Shown here one piece after another: positions 33,105-41,594 of a DNA stretch of 64,000 nucleotides (positions within the stretch are counted from its first letter, which is position 1; each line of letters starts with the position of its first letter). A program made the translations under genes and the position numbers. Source of the stretch: Flexivirga aerilata. Its GTDB lineage: Bacteria > Actinomycetota > Actinomycetes > Actinomycetales > Dermatophilaceae. Where the stretch lies: positions 620,001 to 684,000 of the forward strand of contig NZ_JABENB010000001.1 in assembly GCF_013002715.1 (NCBI RefSeq), in the 5' to 3' direction. Under the pieces are notes generated by a model, which was not told the origin of the DNA, did not search any database, and saw only the letters and a list, made by a program, of their open reading frames with translations.

Positions 33105-34152
33105 CCTTCGCGATGGCCGCGTCGATCATCGGCGGGTAACGCTTGATCACCCACGGCACGGTGAGGGGGTTGATCATCGAGGAAGCCGTGACGAATGACG
33201 GGTCGTCGCTGGTCACCACCGAGCCCCGTTTGACGGCAGGGATTTTCGCGTAGAGCGGCTGCGCCTCGATGCTCTTCTTGGTCTTGGCGTCGGAGTAGAA
33301 GGTGAACATCAGGTCGGCGCTCGAGATCTTGTCGGCGTTCTCCAGGCCGATGACGGCGGAGTCGGTGCCGTCCTTCTCCTTCAAGGTCTTCACGACCGGG
33401 TCGACCTTGAGTCCCATCTTCGACAGCATCGCCGAGCGCTGCTCGGTCGGCAGGAAGACGCCGAGCGTGCCCGGTCCGTCGGTGTAGGTGTAGACGAAGC
33501 TGGTGTCGGCATACTTCGGGTGCTGCTTGGCGACGCCGGCGAGTTGGCTGTCGATCGTGCCGATCAGGCTCTTGGCCTTCTCCGGCTCACCGAGCGCCTT
33601 GCCGATGGTGGTGATCTGCTGATCCCAGTCGGTGCTCCACGCCTTGTCGGGGTAGGCCACCGTCGGCGCGATGTCCTTGAGCTTGTCGTATTGCGCCTGG
33701 GTGATGCCCGACCACGGGGCGAGGATCACGTCGGGGTCGAGCTCGAGGATCGACTCGATGTCGAGCTCGGTGCCGCCGGTGAACTGCTTCGGCAGCGTGC
33801 CGTTCTTCGCCTTGACCGCGTCGTAGATCCAGGGCAGGTAGCCGGTCTTCGGGTCGCTGCCCCACGGGTAGGACTCGATGCCGACCGGCGTCACGCCGAG
33901 CGCGATCGCGGTCTCGGCCGAGCCCTGCCCGAGGGTGACCACCCGCTTCGGCTTCGCTGCGATCGTGGCGTCGCCGAGCGCGCTCTTGATCGTGACGGGC
34001 GTGAACGACGCGCCGTTGCCGGCGGATCCGGCGGCCGATGCGCCGGCGCTCCCCCCGGATGACGAGCCGCAGGCGGTGAGTCCGCAGGCGATGAGCGCGG
34101 CGGTGCCGGCGAGGAGGGCGCGACGAGATGTACGAGCATGCAGCGGTGACAT
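33097..34152 (-). CDS. iron-siderophore substrate-binding lipoprotein
   Basis: A 351-residue FecB/FepB-like binding protein. The signal TSRRALLAGTAALIACGLTA ends in a lipobox with Cys28, with a twin arginine suggesting possible Tat export. The conserved fold markers are AAKPKRVVTLGQGSAETAIA, LDPDVILAP, and a C-terminal PWVIKRYPPMIDAAI. It captures a ferric siderophore outside the membrane and heads an operon with two permeases and an ATPase. An IdeR/DtxR box abuts its start codon, so expression should rise under iron limitation. The siderophore is not predictable. Confidence 0.95.
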   Translation of the reverse strand: MSPLHARTSRRALLAGTAALIACGLTACGSSSGGSAGASAAGSAGNGASFTPVTIKSALGDATIAAKPKRVVTLGQGSAETAIALGVTPVGIESYPWGSDPKTGYLPWIYDAVKAKNGTLPKQFTGGTELDIESILELDPDVILAPWSGITQAQYDKLKDIAPTVAYPDKAWSTDWDQQITTIGKALGEPEKAKSLIGTIDSQLAGVAKQHPKYADTSFVYTYTDGPGTLGVFLPTEQRSAMLSKMGLKVDPVVKTLKEKDGTDSAVIGLENADKISSADLMFTFYSDAKTKKSIEAQPLYAKIPAVKRGSVVTSDDPSFVTASSMINPLTVPWVIKRYPPMIDAAIAKVG

Positions 34153-34171
34153 GTAGGTAAGGCTAACCTCA
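34153..34171 (-). promoter_or_regulatory. IdeR/DtxR iron box
   Basis: GTAGGTAAGGCTAACCTCA matches the 19-bp IdeR/DtxR consensus TTAGGTTAGGCTAACCTAA at 16 positions. It begins at the very next base upstream of the binding-protein ATG (34152). Iron-loaded IdeR would cover the transcription start, and the transcript must be nearly leaderless if the promoter overlaps the box. Confidence 0.9.
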
Positions 34172-34200
34172 CACGTCGCCCTCGCGGAAGCGGGTGCCCG

Positions 34201-36246
34201 TCAGGCGTCCTGCGGCCAGGTCTTTGCGACGAGGGTGAGCACGTCATACGTCGCTACGGGGTCACCGTCGGCGTTGCTCACGACCGCGTCCCACCGCACC
34301 TCGCCGTAGTCGGCACTGAGCCGCGGGGTGATCTGCTTGACCGACAGCGTCACCGCGATGCTGTCGCCGGCCTTCACCGGGGTGAGGAAGCGCAGGTTGT
34401 CGACGCCGAAGTTGGCGAGCACGGGTCCCGGGTGCGGCTCGACGAAGAGGCCTGCGGCGAGCGAGACGACGAGGTAGCCGTGGGCGACGATGCCACCGAA
34501 GAGCGGGTTGGCGGCGGCTGCCTCGGGGTCGGTGTGCGCATAGAAGGTGTCGCCGGTGAAGTCGGCGAAGGTGGCGATGTCCTCCCGCGTCACCTCTCGG
34601 GCGTCGCTGCTGATCGTGTCGCCGATCTTCAACTCCGCCAGGCTCTTTCGGAAGGGATGTATGCCGTCTTCGCGCCGCTGAGCACCGGTGGTCCAGCGAC
34701 CGCCGATCGCGGTGACCATGTCGGGCGACCCCTGGATCGCGGTGCGCTGCATGTGGTGCAGCACCCCGCGGATGCCGCCGAGCTCCTCGCCGCCGCCCGC
34801 GCGACCGGGGCCGCCGTGCACCAGCATCGGCAACGGCGACCCGTGCCCGGTCGATTCGCCGGCGTCGTCCCGGTCGAGCACCAGGATGCGGCCGTGCCAC
34901 GGGGTGAGGCCGAGCACGATCGTGCGCGCGACCTCCGGGTCGTGGGTGATCACCGACCCGGCGAGGCTGCCCTTGCCGCGAGCCGCGAGATCGATTGCCT
35001 CGTCAAGGGTTTCGTAACTGATGACGGTGCTGACCGGGCCGAACGGCTCGACGTCGTGCACCTCGCGGGCGCCCTCGTGCGCGCGGAGCAGCACCGGCGA
35101 GATGAACGCGCCGGACTCGGCGTCGGCGCCGACCACGTCGACCCGGTCGGGGTCGCCGAAGACGATGTCGGCGGACGTGCGCAGTGCCTCGACGGCCTTG
35201 CGCACCTCGTCGCGCTGGGCGAGCGAGGCGAGCGCGCCCATGCGCACGCCGTCGGCGTCCGGCTTGCCGACCGTGACCTTCGCGAGGCGGTCGCTGATCG
35301 CGGCGACGACGTCGTCGGCGATCGCGGCCGGCACGATCGCCCGTCGTATGGCGGTGCACTTCTGCCCGGCCTTGACGGTCATCTCGGTGACGACGCCCTT
35401 CACGAACAGCTCGAACTCGGGGTCGTCCACGGACACGTCGGTGCCGAGCACCGAGCAGTTGAGCGAGTCGGCCTCGACACCGAGCCGCACTCCCCCGTGC
35501 AGCACCGACGGGTGCTGCCGCAGGATGTCGGCGGTGTGCGCGGAGCCGGTGAAGGCGACCGAGTCCTGCGGCCCGAGGTGGTCGAGCAGGTTGCCGGCCG
35601 AGCCACTGACCAACTGCAGAGACCCTGCCGGCAGCAGACCGAAGTCGATGATCTGCCGCACGACGGCCTCGGTGAGGTAGGCGGTCTGGCTCGCGGGCTT
35701 GACGATGGACGGCAGTCCGGCGAGGAAGGCCGGCGCGAGCTTCTCGAGCATCCCCCAGACGGGAAAGTTGAAGGCGTTGATCTGCACGGCCACTCCGGGT
35801 CGCGACACGAAGACGTGCTGACCGACGAAACTGCCTCCCTTTCCTAGAGGTTCGACCGGACCGTCGAGCACGACCTTGCCGTCGGGCAGCTCCCGCGTGC
35901 CCTTGCTGGCATAGGCGAACAAGGTGCCGATGCCACCGTCGATGTCGACCATCGAGTCGCGCTGCGTGGCGCCGGTCCGGAAGGACAGATCGTAGAAGGC
36001 GTCCTTGACGGCTCGCTCCGAGAGCGCCTTGGCGAGCGCCTTGAGTCGCGCTGCGCGCTCGTGGAAGGTGAGCGCCCGGATCGCCGGTCCCCCGATCTGA
36101 CGCGCGTAGTCGACCATCGCAGCGAAGTCGAGGCCGGAGCTGGAGACGCGCACGATCTCCTCGCCGGTGCTCGCGTCGAGGAGCGGCACGCCGTCGTCGG
36201 GTGCGAACCAACGGCCCGCGACGTAACTCGGCAGGACTGCACTCAT
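34201..36246 (-). CDS. paaZ: bifunctional aldehyde dehydrogenase/enoyl-CoA hydratase
   Basis: A 681-residue fusion. The ALDH domain (1 to about 520) has VQINAFNFPVWGMLEKLAPA, then AFTGS, Glu in GVEADSLNCSVL and the catalytic Cys in KAGQKCTAIRR. The MaoC hotdog hydratase (about 540-681) has DFTGDTFYAHTDPEAA and FGGIVAHGYLVVSLAAGLFV. PaaZ opens the oxepin-CoA ring and oxidises the aldehyde in phenylacetate breakdown. No other paa gene is in the window. ATG 36246 follows GGAG. A TetR-like palindrome lies 51 bp upstream, consistent with PaaR-type control. Confidence 0.95.
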   Translation of the reverse strand: MSAVLPSYVAGRWFAPDDGVPLLDASTGEEIVRVSSSGLDFAAMVDYARQIGGPAIRALTFHERAARLKALAKALSERAVKDAFYDLSFRTGATQRDSMVDIDGGIGTLFAYASKGTRELPDGKVVLDGPVEPLGKGGSFVGQHVFVSRPGVAVQINAFNFPVWGMLEKLAPAFLAGLPSIVKPASQTAYLTEAVVRQIIDFGLLPAGSLQLVSGSAGNLLDHLGPQDSVAFTGSAHTADILRQHPSVLHGGVRLGVEADSLNCSVLGTDVSVDDPEFELFVKGVVTEMTVKAGQKCTAIRRAIVPAAIADDVVAAISDRLAKVTVGKPDADGVRMGALASLAQRDEVRKAVEALRTSADIVFGDPDRVDVVGADAESGAFISPVLLRAHEGAREVHDVEPFGPVSTVISYETLDEAIDLAARGKGSLAGSVITHDPEVARTIVLGLTPWHGRILVLDRDDAGESTGHGSPLPMLVHGGPGRAGGGEELGGIRGVLHHMQRTAIQGSPDMVTAIGGRWTTGAQRREDGIHPFRKSLAELKIGDTISSDAREVTREDIATFADFTGDTFYAHTDPEAAAANPLFGGIVAHGYLVVSLAAGLFVEPHPGPVLANFGVDNLRFLTPVKAGDSIAVTLSVKQITPRLSADYGEVRWDAVVSNADGDPVATYDVLTLVAKTWPQDA

Positions 36247-36296
36247 GGGAGATCTCCGTTGCGGGTCGGGTGCCTGGCCCGCCATACGGTAATACA

Positions 36297-36308
36297 GACC
36301 GCTCGGTC
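36297..36308. promoter_or_regulatory. TetR-type operator upstream of paaZ
   Basis: GACCGCTCGGTC is a perfect 12-bp palindrome embedded in TACAGACCGCTCGGTCAGTA (36293-36312). ACCGnnCGGT cores are typical of TetR-family sites that control phenylacetate and fatty-acid genes. It lies between paaZ and the following NamZ-like gene and should serve paaZ, whose start is 51 bp away. Confidence 0.7.
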
Positions 36309-36322
36309 AGTAAATAGCCAGC

Positions 36323-37383
36323 TCAGCGCTTGTAGAGCAGGTACTGCCGTCGGGTGCGATCGAACGCGCGCAGTTCGGGCTGCCACGCGGCGACGATCTG
36401 AGCCGCGCTGTCGCCGGCGGCGAACATCCGCAGGAAGCGGACCGATCCGGTGAGCAGGTTGATCCAGCGGCCGGCGTCACCGCGCCAATCGAACTCGGCG
36501 TAGAGGTCGCGCAAGGTCGTCATCATCGTCGTCGCGGTGCGTATGGCGTCGACCCGCTGCGGATCAGCGATGTGCACCTGAACACCGCCACACACCTTGC
36601 CCTCGTTCTTGGAGAACGTCGGATTGAAGTAGGCCTCCCGGAACTCAACCCCCGGCAGTTGCTCGCCCGAAAGTCGTTGCGCCCAGCGGTAATCCACGTA
36701 TGGCGCACCAATCAACTCGAACGGCCTGGTGGTGCCGCGGCCCTCCGACAGATTGGTCGCCTCGAACATGCCAAGTCCCGGATAGAGCAGGGCAGTGTCC
36801 GGCGTCGGCAGGTTGGGTGACGGCATGATCCACGGTGCACCGGTGTCGGCGAACAACTCGCCCGGCGACCAACCCTGCACCTGCACCACGGCCAGGTCCT
36901 GCACGGGACGGCCGGCAACCCGCGGCATGAACTCACCGTTGTAGAAGCGGGCCAGCTCACCCGCAGTCATCCCGTGCTGCTGGGCGATCTTGTCCAGGCC
37001 GACGCCCGAGGTGAAACCGTCCTTGTCTTCGGCCTCGCCGGCCTGCGCGGTGCCACGGAAACCGTGCTCCGGGCCGAAAACGCCTCCTATCTCGACCTTT
37101 CCGGACTCGACCATCACATCGACGATGCTGCGCAGTCCGTCCCGGACCACCCAGGTCGGGTTGGTGATCACGCCAATGCGCTGGCCGGAGAAGACCTTCC
37201 AGCCTCCGCCGCGGCGACATCGGCACCGTATCGGAAGCGGCCGCCGTGATCCTTCGTCGCCGGTGCCGCCGTCGCGGGCTGCGTCATACCTCCGATCGAG
37301 AGTGCTCCCGCACCGATCGCGGCCGCCCCGAGGAAGCCCCGTCGGCCAAGTCGTCCGTCCCTCTGCTCACTGGAGTTGTCCAT
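36323..37383 (-). pseudogene. NamZ-like (DUF1343) exo-beta-N-acetylmuramidase gene missing one base
   Basis: The coding sequence would give about 353 residues. The first frame (ATG 37383) encodes a Tat signal, GRRGFLGAAAIGAGALSIGG, then HGGRFRYGADVAAAE. The second frame gives ITNPTWVVRDGLRSIVD, then GVFGPEHGFRGTAQAGEAED, the DUF1343/NamZ hallmark. Restoring one G (C on + at 37203-37204) joins them as AAAEGWKVFSGQRIGVITNP, as expected for the family. The span is one base short of a multiple of three. NamZ enzymes release N-acetylmuramic acid from peptidoglycan fragments. It may be a pseudogene or an assembly indel. Confidence 0.82.
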
Positions 37384-37468
37384 GCGCGCGAGCCTGCCGC
37401 AGACGGAGACCGAATGGGCCCCTCGCTATCCCTAGACTTAGGGGCCTCGACAACCATTCGGAGGTGCG

Positions 37469-37681
37469 ATGAGTGACGACTTCCGCGTGGGCGACCACGT
37501 GCGGTGGAACTCCGAGGCCGGTGAGGTCAGCGGGGTGATCATCGAAAAGCACACACATGACACGGAATACAAGGGTCATCTGCGCCGCTGCAGCCCGGAT
37601 AACCCACAGTATTCGATCCAGAGCGACAAGACCGATCACATCGCGATGCACAAGGGCAGCGCGTTGCACCGGATCGACTGA
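37469..37681 (+). CDS. DUF2945 (HVA1/TUDOR-like) small protein
   Basis: A 70-residue protein, FRVGDHVRWNSEAGEVSGVI followed by DTEYKGHLRRCSPDNPQYSI, ending HKGSALHRID. This is the complete DUF2945 fold, a small beta-barrel. Function is unknown. It is followed after 15 bp by the DUF488 gene on the same strand, so the two are probably one transcript. ATG 37469 is preceded by CGGAGG. Confidence 0.9.
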   Translation: MSDDFRVGDHVRWNSEAGEVSGVIIEKHTHDTEYKGHLRRCSPDNPQYSIQSDKTDHIAMHKGSALHRID

Positions 37682-37696
37682 CCCGCTCCGTATGAC

Positions 37697-38236
37697 GTGA
37701 GCTGCTCACACATCTGGACGATCGGGCACTGGACTCAGCCGATCCCCGCCTTCCTCGCGACGCTGCGCCGGCACGACATCGACCTTGTCGCGGACGTGCG
37801 CGCCCAGGCGGGCTCGCGGCGCAGCCCACAGTTCGACAGCGACACCATGGCACAGTGGCTTGCCGATGCCGGCATCGGTTACCTACATCTGCCGACCCTC
37901 GGCGGACGACGGCCCCGCCAGGACGTCGACCCCGAAATCAACGCCGGCTGGCAGAACCCCAGCTTCAAGAACTACGCCGACTACACGCTGAGCGACGAAT
38001 ATGCCTCAGGCATAGCAGAACTCATCGACCTGGCGAGCACTCATCGGGTCGCGATCATGTGCGGCGAACCCATGCCGTGGCGTTGTCATCGGTCCCTGAT
38101 CGCGAATACGCTCGCCGCCGCCGGCTGGACCGTGCACGACCTGATGCCCGACGGCTCGAGTCGTGACCACGAGCTCGGCGCCTGGGGTGCGACGCCGGTC
38201 GTCGGCGCGGACGGACGGATCACCTATCCGGCGTAG
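37697..38236 (+). CDS. DUF488 domain protein
   Basis: A 179-residue DUF488 protein. It shows IWTIGHWTQPIPAFLATLRR, then LVADVRAQAGSRRSPQFD, LPTLGGRRP, and the most conserved segment MCGEPMPWRCHRSLIANTL with the Cys and CHR. Family members are widespread and uncharacterised, and some are linked with DNA repair or nucleic-acid modification genes. GTG 37697 is the only start near the conserved N-terminus. The stop lies seven bases from the end of the convergent CocE-type gene. Confidence 0.9.
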   Translation: MSCSHIWTIGHWTQPIPAFLATLRRHDIDLVADVRAQAGSRRSPQFDSDTMAQWLADAGIGYLHLPTLGGRRPRQDVDPEINAGWQNPSFKNYADYTLSDEYASGIAELIDLASTHRVAIMCGEPMPWRCHRSLIANTLAAAGWTVHDLMPDGSSRDHELGAWGATPVVGADGRITYPA

Positions 38237-38242
38237 CCACGC

Positions 38243-39865
38243 TCAATCGACCACCGGCACGGTGAGCTTCGAGCCGAGCACGTGGAGCACATGATGTGAA
38301 GTGCGCGCAGTCTCGGACGTGCCGACCGGCTCGCCGGTGCCGAGGTTGCGAGCGACGATGGGGTGGGCGCCGCTGCTGACCTGAAGCCGGATCGCGTGTC
38401 CGGCGCGGAAGCAGTGCGCGGTGGGCGCCAGCGTCAACCGGATGGTTGCGGCGCCGTCCCCTTCGTCCAGCGGACTGCTCGGACAGCGCCGGATGAGGCC
38501 GTCGGTGATGTTCCGCGATCTACCTCGCGGCGACACGTCGCACAACCGAACGAAGTAGTCGACGTCCGCGAGGTCGGAGGCGATTCGCAACTCGACCTCG
38601 ACGGTGCCGATGACCGTGTGATCGCTGGTCATGGGTGGGCTTGTCCAGATCAGCACATCGTCACGTTGCTCGCGTATGCGCTGGTCCTTCGCGGCTCCGT
38701 TGAACGAATTCAGGGTCCTGCCACCGCAATTGGGCGTCGGGTCCAGCGGGTTGTAGTCGTAGGTGGTCGTGGCATCGTGCGACGGTGGCTGCAACCGCAG
38801 CCTTTCGTCCCCGTGCAGGAACCACGTCTGACCCGCGAACGGTGGCGGCCACTGTGAGTACTCCCGACGTTCGCCAGAGCCCATCACTTGCACGGTGAAA
38901 CACGTCTCCGGCTCGGGTGCTGGCTCCGAACCCAGTCTCGCCCGTGCGAAGTCGAGCCACTGCCTGATCGTCTCGGCAGCCAGCCCAGGGCTGCTGTGCT
39001 GCCAGGGTCCGACCGCCATCCGCACCGGGACTCCGGCTGCCTGCAACGCAACGACGTCCCGCAGCTGTGCCTCGAGGAAGAGGTCATACCAGCCGGAGGT
39101 CATCACCAGTGGGCGCATTCCCTCAAGCGCCGGGGTGAAATCCAACGGCCGCCACCACGGATCGTCGGCATCGGGGTGCGCCAACCAGTCCTGATAGCAG
39201 TCGATTTGGTGACCCACCAACTTGCGGTCAGCCCCGCCGATCGGCAGGACGGAAGCTGCCCGTCGGACGAGCGGCGCGGTGATCGTGAAGCCGCGCGCCA
39301 GCCGCAGCCAACGGTTGGTCTCCTGATGCTCGATGCCGTAGAGCCAGGTCAGCGCGGTGTCGAGACTGAACGCGCCGCGCGGATAGATCACTCCGTCATA
39401 CATGCTGCGGGTGGTGACCGCCATGCAGTAGCCCACGACCCACTCCGGCGCGTCAGACGCGACTGCCCACTGCGTGATCCCGGAGTAGCTGGCGCCGGCG
39501 AGCACCGCGGCGCCGGGGAACCATGGCTGTTGCTCGATCCAGCCAAGGGTGTCCCGCCCGTCACCTGCCTCGTCGACGAAGGGCGCCCAGGTGCCTTCGG
39601 AGCCGAATGTGCCGCGACAGCTGACGACGAGCATCTGCATGCCGCGTTCGGCGAAGAGGGCGGCCTCGCGCGGCTCGGGATAGCGGCCGTATGGCGTGCG
39701 GCAGATCACCAGCGGTGCTCGCTCATCATCGACCGGATACCAGCGATCGGCGAGCAGGACGGCGCCGTCGCGCATCGGGATGCGTAGGTCACGCTCGGTG
39801 CGGATCGCATTCTCGGCCGCCGGCAGACCCAACCGGCTTGCGAATCGGTCCCTCAGCCACGACAT
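38243..39865 (-). CDS. CocE/NonD-family hydrolase (X-Pro dipeptidyl-peptidase-like)
   Basis: A 540-residue alpha/beta hydrolase. IPMRDGAVLLADRWYPVDDE opens the family fold, SCRGTFGSEG follows, and the nucleophile is Ser126 in AGASYSGITQW. SGWYDLFLEAQLRD carries the catalytic Asp and VGPWQHSSPGLA the His. The C-terminal jelly-roll domain includes IRLQVSSGAHPIVARNLGTG. Members hydrolyse acyl esters or amides (cocaine esterase, cephalosporin acylase-like, X-Pro peptidase). ATG 39865 has no signal peptide, so it is cytoplasmic. Divergent from the transporter operon across a palindrome, it is probably co-regulated with it. Confidence 0.9.
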   Translation of the reverse strand: MSWLRDRFASRLGLPAAENAIRTERDLRIPMRDGAVLLADRWYPVDDERAPLVICRTPYGRYPEPREAALFAERGMQMLVVSCRGTFGSEGTWAPFVDEAGDGRDTLGWIEQQPWFPGAAVLAGASYSGITQWAVASDAPEWVVGYCMAVTTRSMYDGVIYPRGAFSLDTALTWLYGIEHQETNRWLRLARGFTITAPLVRRAASVLPIGGADRKLVGHQIDCYQDWLAHPDADDPWWRPLDFTPALEGMRPLVMTSGWYDLFLEAQLRDVVALQAAGVPVRMAVGPWQHSSPGLAAETIRQWLDFARARLGSEPAPEPETCFTVQVMGSGERREYSQWPPPFAGQTWFLHGDERLRLQPPSHDATTTYDYNPLDPTPNCGGRTLNSFNGAAKDQRIREQRDDVLIWTSPPMTSDHTVIGTVEVELRIASDLADVDYFVRLCDVSPRGRSRNITDGLIRRCPSSPLDEGDGAATIRLTLAPTAHCFRAGHAIRLQVSSGAHPIVARNLGTGEPVGTSETARTSHHVLHVLGSKLTVPVVD

Positions 39866-39889
39866 GCGCACATCATGCGCCCGCCGATC

Positions 39890-39903
39890 CACTTTGCAAA
39901 GTG
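39890..39903. promoter_or_regulatory. 14-bp perfect palindrome in divergent promoter (likely LacI operator)
   Basis: CACTTTGCAAAGTG is a perfect palindrome 25 bp upstream of the CocE-type start and 98 bp upstream of the binding-protein start. A LacI repressor is encoded as the sixth gene of the operon on the right. LacI-family sites are short, perfect palindromes of about this size, so this is the best candidate operator for both transcripts. Confidence 0.7.
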
Positions 39904-39918
39904 CTTTAGGTGAAACTC

Positions 39919-39947
39919 TTGACACGCCGCCGCCGGGCGCGTCACAT
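39919..39947 (+). promoter_or_regulatory. putative promoter of the transporter operon
   Basis: TTGACA (39919-39924) is followed after 17 bp by TCACAT (39942-39947), 53 bases ahead of the binding-protein ATG. The -35 is perfect and the -10 weak. The palindrome at 39890-39903 lies just upstream of the -35. Confidence 0.45.
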
Positions 39948-40000
39948 TGGGGGCACTGTGGCCCCGGTCACATCCTTCAGAGCAGCAGGGAGGTCGGCAG

Positions 40001-41584
40001 ATGTCGACACGACTCGTTCACCGCCGGACAGTGTTGGTCGCCGCTGCCGGCCTCGCGGCATCCATGACAGTCGCCGCTTGCACGAGCAGCGGCAGCACCT
40101 CGGGGGGCGCGAGCGGGAGCGGTGCCGGCAAGGTTGGCGACACTCTCACCGTCGCGGTCCAGGCTCCGGCCACCGGGATGAACCCGGCCACCGTGGACAC
40201 CGCGTTCGTCACCTATACGACGCTCGCCTACGAACCGCTCATCTATCGGGACTCCTCCGGCAAGCTGCAACCGGCGCTGGCTTCGGAGTGGAAGCTGGCC
40301 GACGGCAACACCACGATGAACATCACCCTGCGCTCGGGCGTCAAGTTCGCCGACGGCGACCCGGTGACTGCCGACGCGGTCAAGAAGTCACTGGAATACA
40401 TCAAGGGCGCCAAGTCCAACCAGGCGCAGTATCTCGCGACGGTCTCGTCGATCACTGTCACCGATCCGACCCACCTGACGATCAAACTGAGCGCACCGAA
40501 CCCAATGCTGCCGAACATGCTCACCCAGGACTACGGCGTCGGCGAGATCATCAGCCCAAAGGGCCTGTCGAAGATCGGCTCCCTGACCACGGGAAGCCAG
40601 AGTGCCGGTGCGGGCGCGTATATCTACGACCCGAAGGCCAGTGTGCCTGGTGACCACTACGCATACACCGCCAATCCGAACTACTACGCCAAATCTGAGC
40701 GACAGCACTACAAAAAGATCGTCGTCAAGGTGATGACGAACCCGCAGGCAGCGTTGAACGCGTTGAAAACAAAGCAGGTTCAGGTTGCGGCAGGCGACTT
40801 CAGCACGGCCAAGCAGGCCAAGGCGGCAAGCCTCGACGTCAGCTGGGTGCCATTCGTCTGGGCCGGGCTGAACCTGATCGATCGCGGTGGCCAGGTGAGC
40901 AAGCCGCTCGGCGACGTCCGGGTCCGGCAAGCCATCAACTACGCGATCGACCGCAAGTCGATCACCTCCGCGCTACTCGGTGACTACGGGATCCCGACGG
41001 ACCAGCCCTCGGTCAAGGGCATGGACGGATACTCCGAAAAGGCTGCAGGACGCTACCCGTTCGACCCCGCCAAGGCCAAGCAATTGCTTGCCCAGGCCGG
41101 CTATCCGAACGGTTTCGACCTGCCGGTGCTGTCGGTCCACTTCGCCGGAATCGACTCGCTGACCGAGGCACTGGTGCCCCAACTTGCCAAGGTGGGCATC
41201 CGGCTCAAGCCCAACTACGTCTCCGACTCTCAGTCGTACATCACCGGGGCAACCAACAAGAAGTGGCCGGCGGTCGCTGTCGGATACGGCTCCCAGCCGA
41301 TGTACATCATGGGGCAGGGCCTCTTCCTGCCGCAGGCCAAGGTGTTCAACGGTTTCGCAACCAAGTCCCCGGAGCTGATTTCGCTCTACGACAAGGCAGC
41401 GGCCGCTGCTCCCGCCGACCGCGGCAAGCTCAACGTGCAGATGGAGGACTGGCTGGTCGAGAACGCCTGGTTCGCGCCGGTCGCGCACACCCCGGTCTTC
41501 TATTACTCACAGCCGACGATCGGCGGTGTGCAGGTGAGTGGAGCGTCCCCAGTGGCGACGGTGCTCGACTGGTACGACAAGTAG
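40001..41584 (+). CDS. ABC transporter family-5 substrate-binding lipoprotein
   Basis: A 527-residue solute-binding protein of the peptide/opine/nickel/oligosaccharide class (SBP_bac_5). The signal VHRRTVLVAAAGLAASMTVA is followed by Ala-Cys27 (lipobox) and a Gly/Ser linker. Markers are LQPALASEWKLADGNTTMNI, LRSGVKFADGDPVTADAV and VRQAINYAIDRKSITSALLG. ATG 40001 follows GGGAGG. It heads a seven-gene coupled operon with two esterases and LacI, which argues for an acylated or ester-linked substrate, perhaps an oligosaccharide rather than a plain peptide. Confidence 0.95.
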   Translation: MSTRLVHRRTVLVAAAGLAASMTVAACTSSGSTSGGASGSGAGKVGDTLTVAVQAPATGMNPATVDTAFVTYTTLAYEPLIYRDSSGKLQPALASEWKLADGNTTMNITLRSGVKFADGDPVTADAVKKSLEYIKGAKSNQAQYLATVSSITVTDPTHLTIKLSAPNPMLPNMLTQDYGVGEIISPKGLSKIGSLTTGSQSAGAGAYIYDPKASVPGDHYAYTANPNYYAKSERQHYKKIVVKVMTNPQAALNALKTKQVQVAAGDFSTAKQAKAASLDVSWVPFVWAGLNLIDRGGQVSKPLGDVRVRQAINYAIDRKSITSALLGDYGIPTDQPSVKGMDGYSEKAAGRYPFDPAKAKQLLAQAGYPNGFDLPVLSVHFAGIDSLTEALVPQLAKVGIRLKPNYVSDSQSYITGATNKKWPAVAVGYGSQPMYIMGQGLFLPQAKVFNGFATKSPELISLYDKAAAAAPADRGKLNVQMEDWLVENAWFAPVAHTPVFYYSQPTIGGVQVSGASPVATVLDWYDK

Positions 41585-41594
41585 TTCACGATCA

